From CAWGYT01 sp963826795 (lineage in GTDB: Bacteria; Planctomycetota; Planctomycetia; Pirellulales; Pirellulaceae): DNA of 64,000 nt. This document shows, piece by piece, positions 28,329-38,070 of the stretch. The notes beneath the pieces are model-generated. The model did no database searches. It saw only the letters and a program-made list of their open reading frames with translations, and was not told where the DNA came from. The DNA is taken from assembly GCA_963826795.1 (NCBI GenBank), contig CAWGYT010000009.1:248001-312000 (forward strand). Direction: 5' to 3'. The translations under genes and the position numbers were made by a program. Each line of letters begins with the position of its first letter. Position 1 is the stretch's first letter.

Positions 28329-31300
28329 CTAATCTTCGAACGGCGCGGGGCCGACCTTTCGATTTAACACACTCGCCAGATTGTCCGCGACTTCCCTGAG
28401 CAGCAAGCCATCGAACTGCGCAGGCAGCTTCTCGAACAGTCGGTCGCGCACTTCATTGTTCTGCAGCGGGTTGACGACAATCGCGTCCATGAATCGTCGG
28501 GAGTTCGCTGCGGGCACTTCGGCCGCGAGCCGTCGCGGCTTGGCGGCAAGTTCCGGCAGTCGGCGGAACGGTGGTAGCCGAGTGTCCTGGTCCGCGACCG
28601 CGCCGGCAGCCCACGACGCAAGCGTCACGCGGGGCGGGCGTCGCAGCGAAGCGGTCGCGGCGGCCGAAAAGCCGCCGGCCTGCAAGGCGAGAACCAGATC
28701 CGACGTCAGAAAATCCCCGTCGCAGTCCCAGTCGCCGTCGCTCCAAGTCGAATTGCCGTCGCGGTCGTCCTCATATTCGCCGGCCTGAAAAACGCGGACC
28801 AGGTCGCCGGAGTCAAACGTGCCATCCAAGTCCGCGTCGCCGAAATTCGTGCCCAGCAGATCCTGGATCAGCAGCGCCACGTCACGGTGATCGACGCTTC
28901 CGTCCGATGTCAGATCGAATCGCGCGTCGTTAATTCGGTGGGCGGCGCACAGCAAGTCCACGTCGACCACATCCACGCGACCATCACCGTTGAAGTCGCC
29001 ACCGGTGACGTCGGTTGTTCCCGGTGAACCGTCCAGCTGCCGGCTGACTTGCCAACCGTCCGGTGTGTTCCAGCGTGCCAAGTCCATGCGAGGATCGATC
29101 ACGGTCAACGAAAAGCCGACACCGTCGGTGGCCGGCAGCCAGGCATCATCATAGGTGAATTCCTGGATGAGGTCACCCGTCGCGATCTCCAGACGAATCG
29201 CCTCACCTTCGTTGGCAAGTTTCGGGTCCTCGAACGTGCCGCCATACTGTCCGGCAATCAAAACATCCGGTCCATATCGCGCCTCGAACGCCCCGCGATC
29301 ACGGACAACGACCACCCGTTGACCGGGTGCAAGTAACATCGGCGGAAACACAAAGTCGATGCCTTGCCTGAGAGCGACGTGTTCGAGGTCCAGCGTCTCC
29401 GTATCCGACGTGTTGACCAGTTCGATGAACTCGAAGTCGCCATCTTCAAAGCGACTTCCCGGCTCGGGATCGCGAGGATGGTACATCACTTCGCTGATCC
29501 TCAGGGAGTTTTGCTCCGGCGAAGGGTCGGACGGCGTGACGGCCTCGTCGACGACGGTCAGGTCCGGAGCGACCAGACGGATCGAGGCGCCGTGGTTGGA
29601 AATATGTCCGACGTAGTTGCCTTGCACGAACAAACTCTGCCCGCCCGACGGTCCGCTTTCGCGCGTGCGGAAAACGTTTAAGTCAGGGGTTAGATAAAGC
29701 GTACCTCCGGCCGGAATCACCGTACCGGGATGGAAGGTATGTTGCACACCGCCCGTCAGTTGCCAAGCCGAAATATCCACCGCGATTTCATTCGGGTTGG
29801 TCAGTGTGATGTACTCCTCGTCCTGATTGCCTGAGCTCGGGTTGAATTCGATTTCCCCGAAGCGGATTGGCGGCGCCGCCGCCTGGGGTAACAAGACTTG
29901 GCCGCCATTGGCTTGAGTCAGGGCGCTATACAGGTATGTCCGTCGCGCGGGGAAGTATTGATTGCGTAGGATGTCAACTTCTTCTTGCCAGGTCGGCACA
30001 CCTTCTTGGCCATAGGAAATGACGTCGGTGACGGGATCGGTTCGCCAGCTGCCCCATTTCTGGAAGTCCAGCAACGCGTCGGGGGCCAGCTGCGCGACAA
30101 GCTCGTCGACGCGCCGCTCGAAATGCAATTCGTCGGGGGGAGTTCCGGGTGGCTGAATGAACTCGTCCATCAACGTCCGGAGTCGGCGGAGATACATCTC
30201 ACGAAAACCGGGAACATCGTCCAGCAGGGCGGCAAACAACTTGTTGTCGCGTCCGGTAAAGATGCCGGCGGCCTGGGGAAAAATCGATTGGGCCAGCGCC
30301 ACGCCCCCGCGACCAAAGGCGGAATCGACGTCCCACGGCAAGGCCTGCCACAGCCCGGTTCCCTCAGTGTCGCGATAAATATAGAGATTCTTGTCGCAGC
30401 AGTCGCCGTGCCCCATCACGACCAGGCCCACCAGATAGTTCACGACGGCCGCGATGTCCACGTGGTCCAGCAAATACTCCACGCGATCCGCCCCGGTCAG
30501 GGCCAGACCATCAAACAACGCTCTCAGGTCGGAGTTATCCTCCTGAGTGCGAGTTTGCTTCTTGAACGTCCCACGCCCCACCGAGAATCCCAGATTCATC
30601 TTGTACAACGCGCCTCGCGGATCAAGTCCCGCGAGTTCCAGAAACCGCTCGTTGCCGCCGTCGACAAACGAGTAGGTGCCAAAGAATTCGCCGTTACGCT
30701 GCACACGCACCGGAAACGACAGATGGGCGGGCGTCCCGAGATCGAGAAATGTCTGGTAGCCGAGCGGAATGCGCACCTTGGCTCGGTTCCAGAAGTCCGT
30801 GATCAGGTCGAAATCGTTCATTCGCAACGGCGGGTCGGTGAGCTCGAACCAGTGATCGGAAGTAAAAAAGACATCGTGGCTCTTCTTCGGCCCGCTCAGG
30901 CCCACCGAGCGTCCTGTCGTGTCCACCTCGATATTGTCGTAGAAGATGCCGTCGTGAAAGAGCGAACCGTGCGTGCCGGCATCGGTCTCGGACGCGTCGG
31001 GATCCTCGAGAAACAAATGCAGCACGCGCAGATTCGACTCGAGGGTCGGGTCACGCACGACCGTGCCGAAATACTGCTCGGAGTTAAGCGGATCCGCAAA
31101 CACCGGCACGCGGGCCCGATTCCCCTCCGATTCACCGACCGTGACGTAGTAACGAATCATCTGTCCCGACTCGGCGACGCCCGCGGGAATCGCCGCGCCA
31201 AAGATGCCGTCACCCGCCGTTCGATCTCCATGCAGACCATCGTCGAACATCGGCACCGATGTCTCGTCGCCATACATGACTCGGTAATGGAGCGTGGCCG

Positions 31301-32501
31301 TCGGCAGACTAGCTCCGGTGGAAACCACCGTCGCGCTCACCGTGAGTTCGCCTTCCTCGCCGGGAACATTGGGCTGATGACTGACCTCCGTGATCAGACT
31401 CGTCGTACCCTCCCCGTTGGGAACCCCGGGTGACGGTGCCGTGAAATACTGTCGGTCCTGCGACCTCAGGCCCTCGAACAGGCGGGCCCTGAGACCTGCC
31501 ACCAGCAAGAAATCGCTGCTGGTCACTACATCATTCAAGGCGTGAATGGCCAGGATGTTGTCACCCGCGTTTAAGAGATTGTGGAAATCGTAGGGATCGA
31601 TTTCGACCTCTTCCGGCACGACCGCTTCGCGATCGACATGCGCATCCGTTGCAGCGGAATTCCACGTCACGTCGTTCGGCGCATTACGTCGCGCGACTTC
31701 TTGCCCGTTGAGGTATGCGACGTAGCCATCCTCGTACTGCAGGCTGAGAGTCAGGGAGTACACGGCATCGGGATTCTCCAACACAAAAGGCATTCGCACA
31801 AACGCCGAGGCGTTCACGTCGTACATCGCCGCTTCCACGTCCGTGCGGATTAGCTGCTCGTAGCCGGTTCCCCGTTCGTAGCCGATCGCGTTCACTCCCG
31901 TGATCCAGTTGGAATCGTCGAACTCTTCTGCGGTCCAGCTTGCCCCCAAGACATCACCCCCGTTATCCGTGGTGGGAACCAGCAACTGAACCGGCGCCTC
32001 GGGCGAGATGAGCGTTGTTTCGCGAATCGGTTGCGGGATTCCGAACGACACGTCCGGTCGTTGAGGGGGATAGAACGAGCCAAAATCAAATGCCACGGTC
32101 AGTCCGTCGGGTTCGACCAAGGCGAGGTAGTCGTTGGTGACGTTGAGCCGAAAATTCGTGTGCAATTCGCCGCCCGGATCGGCGCGGTTCTTTCCCGACG
32201 CGAAGACGACCATTCGCTGATTGGCAGCGAGGCTGACGTCGGGCAGACGCCACTTATCAAGGTCCGAGGCGCTGTCGGTCAAGAACCAACCATCGAGGCT
32301 CGCCGGCTCGGAACCCGTGTTGAGAATCTCGATCCAATCGGGGCGCGTGTAGTCTTCGTCACGGAGTCCATTGTCATTGGACGCCATGAACTCGCTAATC
32401 ACGAAGCTGCCGGTTAACAGATGCCTCGCTTCCAGACACTCGCCACCGCCCACGGAACGCATCCGCGAACTTCCTGTCCGCCATAATCTTGGTTTGCGCA
32501 T
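28329..32501 (-). CDS. Secreted CotH-kinase / lamin-tail-domain / dockerin-like giant protein
   Basis: The 1390-residue protein begins with a basic stretch and the planctomycete export-type motif 'ECLEARHLLTG'. In order follow a lamin-tail domain ('FVISEFMASNDNGLRDEDY'), a CBM/beta-rich insert, a CotH kinase-like domain ('WNRAKVRIPLGYQTF', then 'HGDCCDKNLYIYRD' and 'ALPWDVDSAFG', which supply the Asn/Asp metal and catalytic positions), two more lamin-tail domains ('RISEVMYHPRDPEPGS'), and a C-terminal dockerin-like EF-hand region ('GGDFNGDGRVDVVDVDL'). CotH kinases phosphorylate secreted proteins in spores; the target here is unknown. A GGGAG ribosome site precedes the ATG at 32501. It converges with the CRTAC1-like gene (32 bp apart). 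Confidence 0.87.
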   Translation of the reverse strand: MRKPRLWRTGSSRMRSVGGGECLEARHLLTGSFVISEFMASNDNGLRDEDYTRPDWIEILNTGSEPASLDGWFLTDSASDLDKWRLPDVSLAANQRMVVFASGKNRADPGGELHTNFRLNVTNDYLALVEPDGLTVAFDFGSFYPPQRPDVSFGIPQPIRETTLISPEAPVQLLVPTTDNGGDVLGASWTAEEFDDSNWITGVNAIGYERGTGYEQLIRTDVEAAMYDVNASAFVRMPFVLENPDAVYSLTLSLQYEDGYVAYLNGQEVARRNAPNDVTWNSAATDAHVDREAVVPEEVEIDPYDFHNLLNAGDNILAIHALNDVVTSSDFLLVAGLRARLFEGLRSQDRQYFTAPSPGVPNGEGTTSLITEVSHQPNVPGEEGELTVSATVVSTGASLPTATLHYRVMYGDETSVPMFDDGLHGDRTAGDGIFGAAIPAGVAESGQMIRYYVTVGESEGNRARVPVFADPLNSEQYFGTVVRDPTLESNLRVLHLFLEDPDASETDAGTHGSLFHDGIFYDNIEVDTTGRSVGLSGPKKSHDVFFTSDHWFELTDPPLRMNDFDLITDFWNRAKVRIPLGYQTFLDLGTPAHLSFPVRVQRNGEFFGTYSFVDGGNERFLELAGLDPRGALYKMNLGFSVGRGTFKKQTRTQEDNSDLRALFDGLALTGADRVEYLLDHVDIAAVVNYLVGLVVMGHGDCCDKNLYIYRDTEGTGLWQALPWDVDSAFGRGGVALAQSIFPQAAGIFTGRDNKLFAALLDDVPGFREMYLRRLRTLMDEFIQPPGTPPDELHFERRVDELVAQLAPDALLDFQKWGSWRTDPVTDVISYGQEGVPTWQEEVDILRNQYFPARRTYLYSALTQANGGQVLLPQAAAPPIRFGEIEFNPSSGNQDEEYITLTNPNEIAVDISAWQLTGGVQHTFHPGTVIPAGGTLYLTPDLNVFRTRESGPSGGQSLFVQGNYVGHISNHGASIRLVAPDLTVVDEAVTPSDPSPEQNSLRISEVMYHPRDPEPGSRFEDGDFEFIELVNTSDTETLDLEHVALRQGIDFVFPPMLLAPGQRVVVVRDRGAFEARYGPDVLIAGQYGGTFEDPKLANEGEAIRLEIATGDLIQEFTYDDAWLPATDGVGFSLTVIDPRMDLARWNTPDGWQVSRQLDGSPGTTDVTGGDFNGDGRVDVVDVDLLCAAHRINDARFDLTSDGSVDHRDVALLIQDLLGTNFGDADLDGTFDSGDLVRVFQAGEYEDDRDGNSTWSDGDWDCDGDFLTSDLVLALQAGGFSAAATASLRRPPRVTLASWAAGAVADQDTRLPPFRRLPELAAKPRRLAAEVPAANSRRFMDAIVVNPLQNNEVRDRLFEKLPAQFDGLLLREVADNLASVLNRKVGPAPFED

Positions 32502-32787
32502 CGCCCGCTCCCAAAAGGATTCCGAGATCGTACGCTCTCGCCGAAGGCAAGTCCAGCAACAAGCCTTGACGCGATCGAGGCAGCGTTTTTGAGAAGTCCT
32601 TTGCGGGAAGCCACGCCAGCCACCCCGATTTGTCCAGAGTTGTTGCGAAAAAATCTTTGCTTTACGTCCCAACGCCCCTTATCATCGCGATTCTTGTCTC
32701 GTGCAGCGGTGTTGGGGACGGTTCTCGGGCCCAACGCCCGTGTCGGCACCGCAGATCAATATCAAGAGATTCCTGGGAGATGAGACG

Positions 32788-34086
32788 ATGTCGCGACCTC
32801 GGTTGGTAATCACATCGGTGACCCTCTTTCTGGCGATGACCCGGATCGGCTTCGGCCAGGAGCCGGATCTGTCACTCATTCGCGCCTATCAAACGGAACA
32901 GGCACCCCAGTTGGACGGTGAAATTACGGCCGGCGAATGGGACGCCGCCGGACCTCCGCTGCGCGTTGCCGTGGAAGATGCCGGGACCGCGTTCCCGGAA
33001 GATCCGTTTGGCGGGCCAAGCGACCTGAGTTATCAGTTTCGAGCCATGTGGCAGGCGCCGTGGACTGTCTACTTCTTGTTCGAGGTGACCGATGACATCG
33101 CCATGGAAGTCATCCCTGCGAACCGCTGGGAAATGGATCAAGTCGAGTTTTTCATGGACGGCGACGACCTGGAGGGAAGTACGGACTTGCCGACGTACCA
33201 ATGGTGGGATAGCACCGAGACCTATGGGAAATTCGGGGCGAGCCGTTGGGAAGCGGAATTCGAGGGCAATACGGGCGTGATGACAACGTTCCTTGAAGAT
33301 CTCTATTCCGAGGGCTTCGGTGCCTTCGCCGCCGCCGTGGCGTCGGAGACGGGTGTCAACGGCGACTATGTGGTTGAGTACGCCGTTTCGCTGGAGCCCA
33401 TGTGGGACAACGGGACGTTCGATGGCACATCGACGGCCGACGCCGAGCAGATCGTGGCCAACGAGACCGTGGTCAAATGGACGGCCTGCCTGTCGGACGA
33501 TGACAACTTCGGGGACGGAACGGTCGGCCGCTCGCATACCATCTGTGCCTATCGGGCAAGGCCGGATGCGGATTGGCGTGATTCCGCCGCGTTTGCGGAC
33601 CTCCTGTTCGTGGGCCCGTACTCCTCGGATATCGAAGGCGATTACAACGGCGACGGAATGGTCGATACGGCGGACGTCGACTTGCAGGCCGTGGCGATGC
33701 AAACGCCGATGGACAATCTCACCACGTTTGACGAGAACGGTGACGGGATGGTGGATGGCGAGGACCGGACGATCTGGGTCCAACAGCACGCCAAGACATG
33801 GTTTGGAGACGCCAATTTCGATGGGTCCTTCACCACGGACGATCTGGTGGCGGTTTTCTCGGCCGGCAAATACGAATCGGGCGCCTCGGCGAATTGGTCC
33901 GAAGGCGACTGGAGCGGCGACCTGGTCTTCGACAGCGGCGACCTGGTCGCAGCCTTCTCCGACGGCGGTTTCGAACTCGGCCCCCGGCCCGCGGTGGCCG
34001 CCGTCCCGGAACCGGCCAGTGCCCTGCTGCTGGCACTCGGGCTGGTGATCGGCCTGATGGGTGCCCGACGCGCGGCAGACGCGTAA
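32788..34086 (+). CDS. Secreted CBM9-like / dockerin-like / PEP-CTERM protein
   Basis: The 432-residue protein has a Sec signal ('LVITSVTLFLAMTRIGFG') and a CBM9/DOMON-type beta domain ('APQLDGEITAGEWDAA', 'QVEFFMDGDDLEG'). It ends with the same double EF-hand module as the LamG protein ('GDYNGDGMVDTADVDLQ', 'GDANFDGSFTTDDLVAVF') and a PEP-CTERM tail 'VPEPASALLLALGLVIGL' plus Arg residues. CBM9-like domains bind sugars or heme in other proteins. The ATG at 32788 has GGGAG nine bases upstream. It is divergent from the CotH gene with a 286-bp spacer. Frame intact. Confidence 0.88.
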   Translation: MSRPRLVITSVTLFLAMTRIGFGQEPDLSLIRAYQTEQAPQLDGEITAGEWDAAGPPLRVAVEDAGTAFPEDPFGGPSDLSYQFRAMWQAPWTVYFLFEVTDDIAMEVIPANRWEMDQVEFFMDGDDLEGSTDLPTYQWWDSTETYGKFGASRWEAEFEGNTGVMTTFLEDLYSEGFGAFAAAVASETGVNGDYVVEYAVSLEPMWDNGTFDGTSTADAEQIVANETVVKWTACLSDDDNFGDGTVGRSHTICAYRARPDADWRDSAAFADLLFVGPYSSDIEGDYNGDGMVDTADVDLQAVAMQTPMDNLTTFDENGDGMVDGEDRTIWVQQHAKTWFGDANFDGSFTTDDLVAVFSAGKYESGASANWSEGDWSGDLVFDSGDLVAAFSDGGFELGPRPAVAAVPEPASALLLALGLVIGLMGARRAADA

Positions 34087-34130
34087 CGGACAAAACCCTG
34101 CCGTGTCACCGCGACGGCGTCGCCTGACCG

Positions 34131-34225
34131 TCGGCGTTTCACCGGGGCCTCGGCGTTTCACCGGGGCCTCGGCGTTTCACCGGGGCCTCGGCGTTTCACC
34201 GGGGCCTCGGCGTTTCACTGGGGCC
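34131..34225. repeat. 19-bp tandem repeat, five units
   Basis: The unit TCGGCGTTTCACCGGGGCC is repeated exactly at 34131, 34150, 34169 and 34188, with one substitution (ACC to ACT) in the fifth at 34207. It begins 45 bp after the CBM9/PEP-CTERM gene. Near-identity of the copies suggests recent expansion. Confidence 0.95.
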
Positions 34226-34335
34226 GATGGCCCCCCGTAACGGCGAGACTCCGCAAACGTCGCAAAAGAAGCCGTTAACCGAGTGCTTGCGCCGCGTGTC
34301 AGCACAGCCAACTCAACGGCTTTGTCTGGATCCAG

Positions 34336-34409
34336 TGGGCGCACGAAGATTCGAACTTCGGACCTCGTCGTTATCAGCGACGCGCTCTAACCAACTGAGC
34401 TATGCGCCC
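34336..34409 (-). tRNA. tRNA-Ile (GAT anticodon)
   Basis: On the reverse strand a 74-nt cloverleaf runs from GGGCGCA to TGCGCCC plus discriminator A. The D arm is GCTCAGTTGGTTAGAGC, the anticodon loop CTGATAA gives GAT, and the T arm contains GTTCGAATC. CCA is not encoded. It stands alone; no rRNA is nearby. Confidence 0.97.
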
Positions 34410-34647
34410 CACCGAAGGCCACTATTTTACGATCGGTCGGCCGACTGTCAAAGGGCCTCGCAAACCGCCCAAGTAGATGGGTTGCTCGCCCGACTTCGGA
34501 TCGTATCGATTTTGTGGTGGCCGAGCGGGGCGGCAACCGAAACAAACAGGGAGACCACCCCGACACGTACGGCAGACCGGCCCCGCCGCCTGCCGCGACG
34601 TCCGCAGTCGACTTCACCCGATTCATCTGAGAGAGGTTGTCACCGCC

Positions 34648-36530
34648 ATGCTTCGCTTGCGACTCCTTGTCAGCCTTGGACTCCTCGTTTCCCCGCTTGC
34701 CCTCCACGGCTCACTGGCCGCTCAGCCGTCCGTGCGGCAGGCGCTCAGCTTGGTGCCGATGCAGCCGGACGTCGAATACGAACGGCCTGGCGAAAATGAG
34801 ATCGACGCCTGCATTATCAAGCCGGAGCGAGAGGGAGACAGTCGCGCCTGGGTCGTCGTCAGTCCGGCCGGCAGCCTGCTGCGACGCTTCTCGGACAGCA
34901 ATGGCGACAACAAAATCGACCAGTGGTGCTACTTTCGGGGAGGGGTCGAGGTCTACCGGGACATCGACGCCGACTTCAACGAAAAGGCCGACCAATATCG
35001 CTGGTTTGGCACCGGTGGGCTTCGCTGGGGCCTGGACGATGACGAAGACGGAACACTCGACCGGTGGAAGTGGATTTCGGCCGAGGAAGTCACTTCCGAA
35101 CTCGTGCGGGCGCTCGCCACACGCGACGCGGCTCGCTTCGCAAAGCTCTTGGTCACACCCACGGAGCTAGCCGAGTCGGGGCTCTCCGCCGAGTTGATTG
35201 CACAGATTGACAAGCAGGTCGAAGCCGCCAGACAGCAATTCGCCGAATTTGCCGGGCGACAAAAGTCCGTCGCCGAGCAGTCGCGCTGGGTCGACTTCAG
35301 CGCCCGCAGCCAGGCGTCGTGCCGGGCGGGGGCGAGCAGACGAAGGAAGACCTTGTCGTCTATGAAAACGTGATTGCAATGGTCGAAACCGACGGACAGC
35401 ACGGCGAAGTTCAGGTCGGAACGCTGATTCGCATCCAAGACCGATGGCGATTGATCGGCCTCCCCGAGCAGGAAGACAACGGCTTTTTCTTCCGCGCGGC
35501 CGATCGCCGCACACTGCCCGTTGCTAGCGTCGGCTCCGAGGTGGATCCGCGTCTGCAGCAGCTGGTCCAAAAACTAGAGGAGTTGGACCAGCAATTGGCG
35601 AAGGCGACCACTCCGGCCGAGACGACGCGAGCCTACGGCCAACGGATCGGCGTCCTTCGCGAGCTGATCGCGGCCAGCCGGACCGAGGAACGCGACATGT
35701 GGTTGCTGCAGCTGATCGACAGCGTCGTGGTGACATCACAATCCGGTGAGAATCATTCCGGAATCAAGGCCCTCGAATCGCTTGTGAACGAGGTCGCCAA
35801 GGCCACCACGACGAAAGAGGTCGTCGCCCAGGCCAAGTTCGCCTTCCTGACGGCCAACTACTCGGACAGCCTCCAAAAGACCGACGCCAATCTCGCGAAA
35901 ATCCAAAGCCAGTGGATCGATGATCTGAAGCAATTCGTCGACGAGTTCGGGGGCACTCGGCCCGCCGCCGAAGCCATGCTGCAACTGGCGATTTCGGAAG
36001 AATTCGCGGGCGAGGATCAGGCGGCGATCCAGTGGTACGCCCGGATTGTCCGAGACCATGCCAAGACGGATATGGCCGAGAAGGCGGAGGGAGCTACTCG
36101 ACGACTCAACAGCATCGGAACGGCACTGGCGCTGCAAGGCAAGAATCTCACCGGTTCGCCGATGAATCTCAGTGAGCTCCGGGGAAACCTGGTCGTGATC
36201 CACTATTGGGCCACGTGGTGCGAGCCGTGCAAGCAGGACATGCAGCAGCTCAAAGAAATGCTCGCCGTCTACGGCCGCCGGAAATTCGCCGTGGTCGGCG
36301 TCAATCTGGATAACGACCCGCGCGTCGCCTCGGCATTCATGCAGCAGGCCCGGATCACGTGGCCCCAATTTCATGAAGCGGGCGGGCTCGAAAGTTCCCT
36401 CGCCAAACAGATGGGTATTTTCACGCTTCCCGTAATGCTGCTGGTCGACGAACAAGGCCGCGTCGTCAACCGCTCGCTCACCATCGCCGAACTCGACTCC
36501 GAGCTGAAAAAACGCCGCAGCAAGCGGTAG
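34648..36530 (+). CDS. Secreted TlpA-family thioredoxin with long N-terminal region (frame broken near 35304)
   Basis: The reconstructed product is about 627 residues: a signal peptide ('LVSLGLLVSPLALHGSLAA'), an EF-hand-like acidic region ('DSNGDNKIDQW', 'DIDADFNEKADQYRW'), a long helical stretch, and a C-terminal TlpA thioredoxin fold with the redox motif 'WATWCEPCKQDMQQL' and cis-Pro loop 'FTLPVMLLVDEQG'. It probably reduces or isomerises disulfides outside the cytoplasm. The frame changes between 'WVDFSA' and 'QPGVVPGGGEQTKED'; one more C in the CCC at 35303-35305 restores continuity. The ATG at 34648 has GAGAGG upstream. tRNA-Ile lies on the other strand before it. Confidence 0.85.
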
Positions 36531-36694
36531 GCGCCGGCTCGAGTGAGATCGACGCCTGAAGCCGCTGGGCAGCACGTGATCGAGCTGCCCTTTTTGGCCA
36601 AGTCGCTAAGTCGCTAGTTTCAACGAGCATCCGGCTCCGTGAGGGCCCCGTTGCCGCCGTCATCGGACGGTCTTCGGGCAGATCCGAAGATCGA

Positions 36695-36865
36695 TTACCA
36701 ATTCCAGTGCTTGTTACGTCGCTGACGGATCCCTCCCGGCGTCGCGTCCTTCTTCCGATTTCGTTGCCGCGAAGCGGCAGCTCGGCGAACGCGATAGGTC
36801 TCGCGGGACAGTTTCGCTTCTTCCTGGGCGAATTGCTCAACGTTGCTGTAATCGATCTTCGACAT
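36695..36865 (-). CDS. Small basic conserved planctomycete protein (56 aa)
   Basis: This short gene is easy to miss. It encodes 56 residues beginning 'MSKIDYSNVEQFAQEEAKLS', rich in Arg/Lys in its second half, and ending 'GGIRQRRNKHWNW'. I recall near-identical small proteins from other planctomycetes, but no function is known; the basic C-terminus suggests nucleic-acid or ribosome binding. AAGGTGA lies six bases before the ATG. It is convergent with the TlpA gene. Confidence 0.75.
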   Translation of the reverse strand: MSKIDYSNVEQFAQEEAKLSRETYRVRRAAASRQRNRKKDATPGGIRQRRNKHWNW

Positions 36866-37532
36866 TGGCTTCACCTTTTCTGACTGCGGACCAGCCGCGC
36901 CTGCACCTCCACGAGTTCCCCGTGAACCCGACGCGTGGAAGGAGGACGCAAGCAGCGCGCCAGAAGCCGTGCATTCGGCAAAATCCTCAGAGCCGCTAGG
37001 TCGGCTTTTCCTAACTGCCGCAATGAAAACGACTTACCAGTCCTCCTTCGCGCCACAATCTGCGCCTCCGCCACGACCAACTCAAACTTCCCGAATTACC
37101 CTGAATCACCAGACCAGGGAAAACGCCAGATCGTTACTTCTAACTCTCTTCTAGATATAGACTTATCGATCCTCCGACCGCGTGGATTCCAATCTTCCCC
37201 CGAGACCCAACCGCAAGGATCTCAACATAAGTCATTACTATAAAATGACTTGCGAAGTGCGCCGTCATTTGGACACAGGCCTCACCAATTTAGTGAAATC
37301 GACAAGAATTTCACTTTTCTGTAAAGTTCGACGGCGGGAGGGCCGAGGCGAGCGACTCGCGGCGGTCTGTCTCGCCGGGTAACGCCTGGGGATCGGATTG
37401 ACGTCGCGCTTAAGTTCGCTCGGCCGCGTCCGTTCCTCGGCTCAACCCGCGAGGCCCACTCCTTCCAGGGGTGGGCTTCGGTCCGTGGCAAGGAAGCCAC
37501 GAACTGAGGGCAAGTCACGCAGGGAGAGCCGA
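36866..37532. other. Intergenic region with a palindrome, locally AT-richer
   Basis: A 667-bp stretch with no gene I can defend. The middle part (about 37090-37330) is visibly richer in A/T than its surroundings and holds the inverted repeat listed separately. A 69-codon reverse frame next to the 56-aa gene lacks a good start and any recognisable sequence. Confidence 0.5.
37229..37251. promoter_or_regulatory. 8-bp perfect inverted repeat, possible operator
   Basis: AAGTCATT (37229-37236), seven bases ACTATAA, then AATGACTT (37244-37251). The symmetry and spacing fit a dimeric regulator site; it lies about 280 bp upstream of the 83-aa membrane protein gene. No regulator gene is adjacent. Confidence 0.35.
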
Positions 37533-37784
37533 ATGACGCCTGAATCGCTGATTAGTCTGACATCGATCGTGATTTGCTGCCTCGGCCCACTCGGCTTTCT
37601 CGCGTGTCGAAGCGCGGGCCAGGCGGGCACGGGCAGAGCCTGCCAGCTGAGCTTTTTTGTGATTTTGCTGTTGGTGGGCCTCGGAACGATGGCTTCGTTC
37701 CTGCTGGACGCCCACGGCTGGCTTTTGGGCGGAGTCACGCTGGCCGGGATGGTCGTCGGCGGAACACTCGACAGCGGCCGCTAG
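37533..37784 (+). CDS. Small membrane protein (83 aa), unknown function
   Basis: The 83-residue product has two or three hydrophobic segments ('LTSIVICCLGPLGFLAC', 'LSFFVILLLVGLGTMASFL', 'GGVTLAGMVVGG') with short loops. The ATG at 37533 has an AGGGAGAG ribosome site. No family is recognised. It is followed, after 286 bp, by the BON protein gene on the same strand. Confidence 0.6.
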   Translation: MTPESLISLTSIVICCLGPLGFLACRSAGQAGTGRACQLSFFVILLLVGLGTMASFLLDAHGWLLGGVTLAGMVVGGTLDSGR

Positions 37785-38070
37785 CGTCGTCGGCCGCGAC
37801 GGCTGCCCGGGCCGCTGGCGGCGCCGGCCGCGGCCGTCGTCACAGGGCGGGAAATCCGACATCCCCTTGAAAACGGAAAAAAACGTTTCTCCTGAGCTAC
37901 CGGCATAACCGAAACAAATAACCAGTCAACGAATCGGAAGCGACGAGGCTGCGCGTCTCGGGGTGAGATCGATAATGACGAATCGGTTTCCCGCCGCGAT
38001 GGGCGTGACCTCGGTGACCACGCCGTCCACGACCCAAGTGACTGGCGAAAACTCAGGAGGGGGTTTGACA

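Noticed and set aside
29985..31433. 482-codon forward frame inside the CotH gene
   Set aside because: Antisense shadow of a long conserved gene.
34131..34225. Transcription terminator formed by the 19-bp repeats
   Set aside because: The unit has no stable self-pairing stem and no T tract.
36871..37080. 69-codon reverse frame just upstream of the 56-aa gene
   Set aside because: Only a TTG start, no recognisable sequence, and it would overlap the ribosome site of the next gene.
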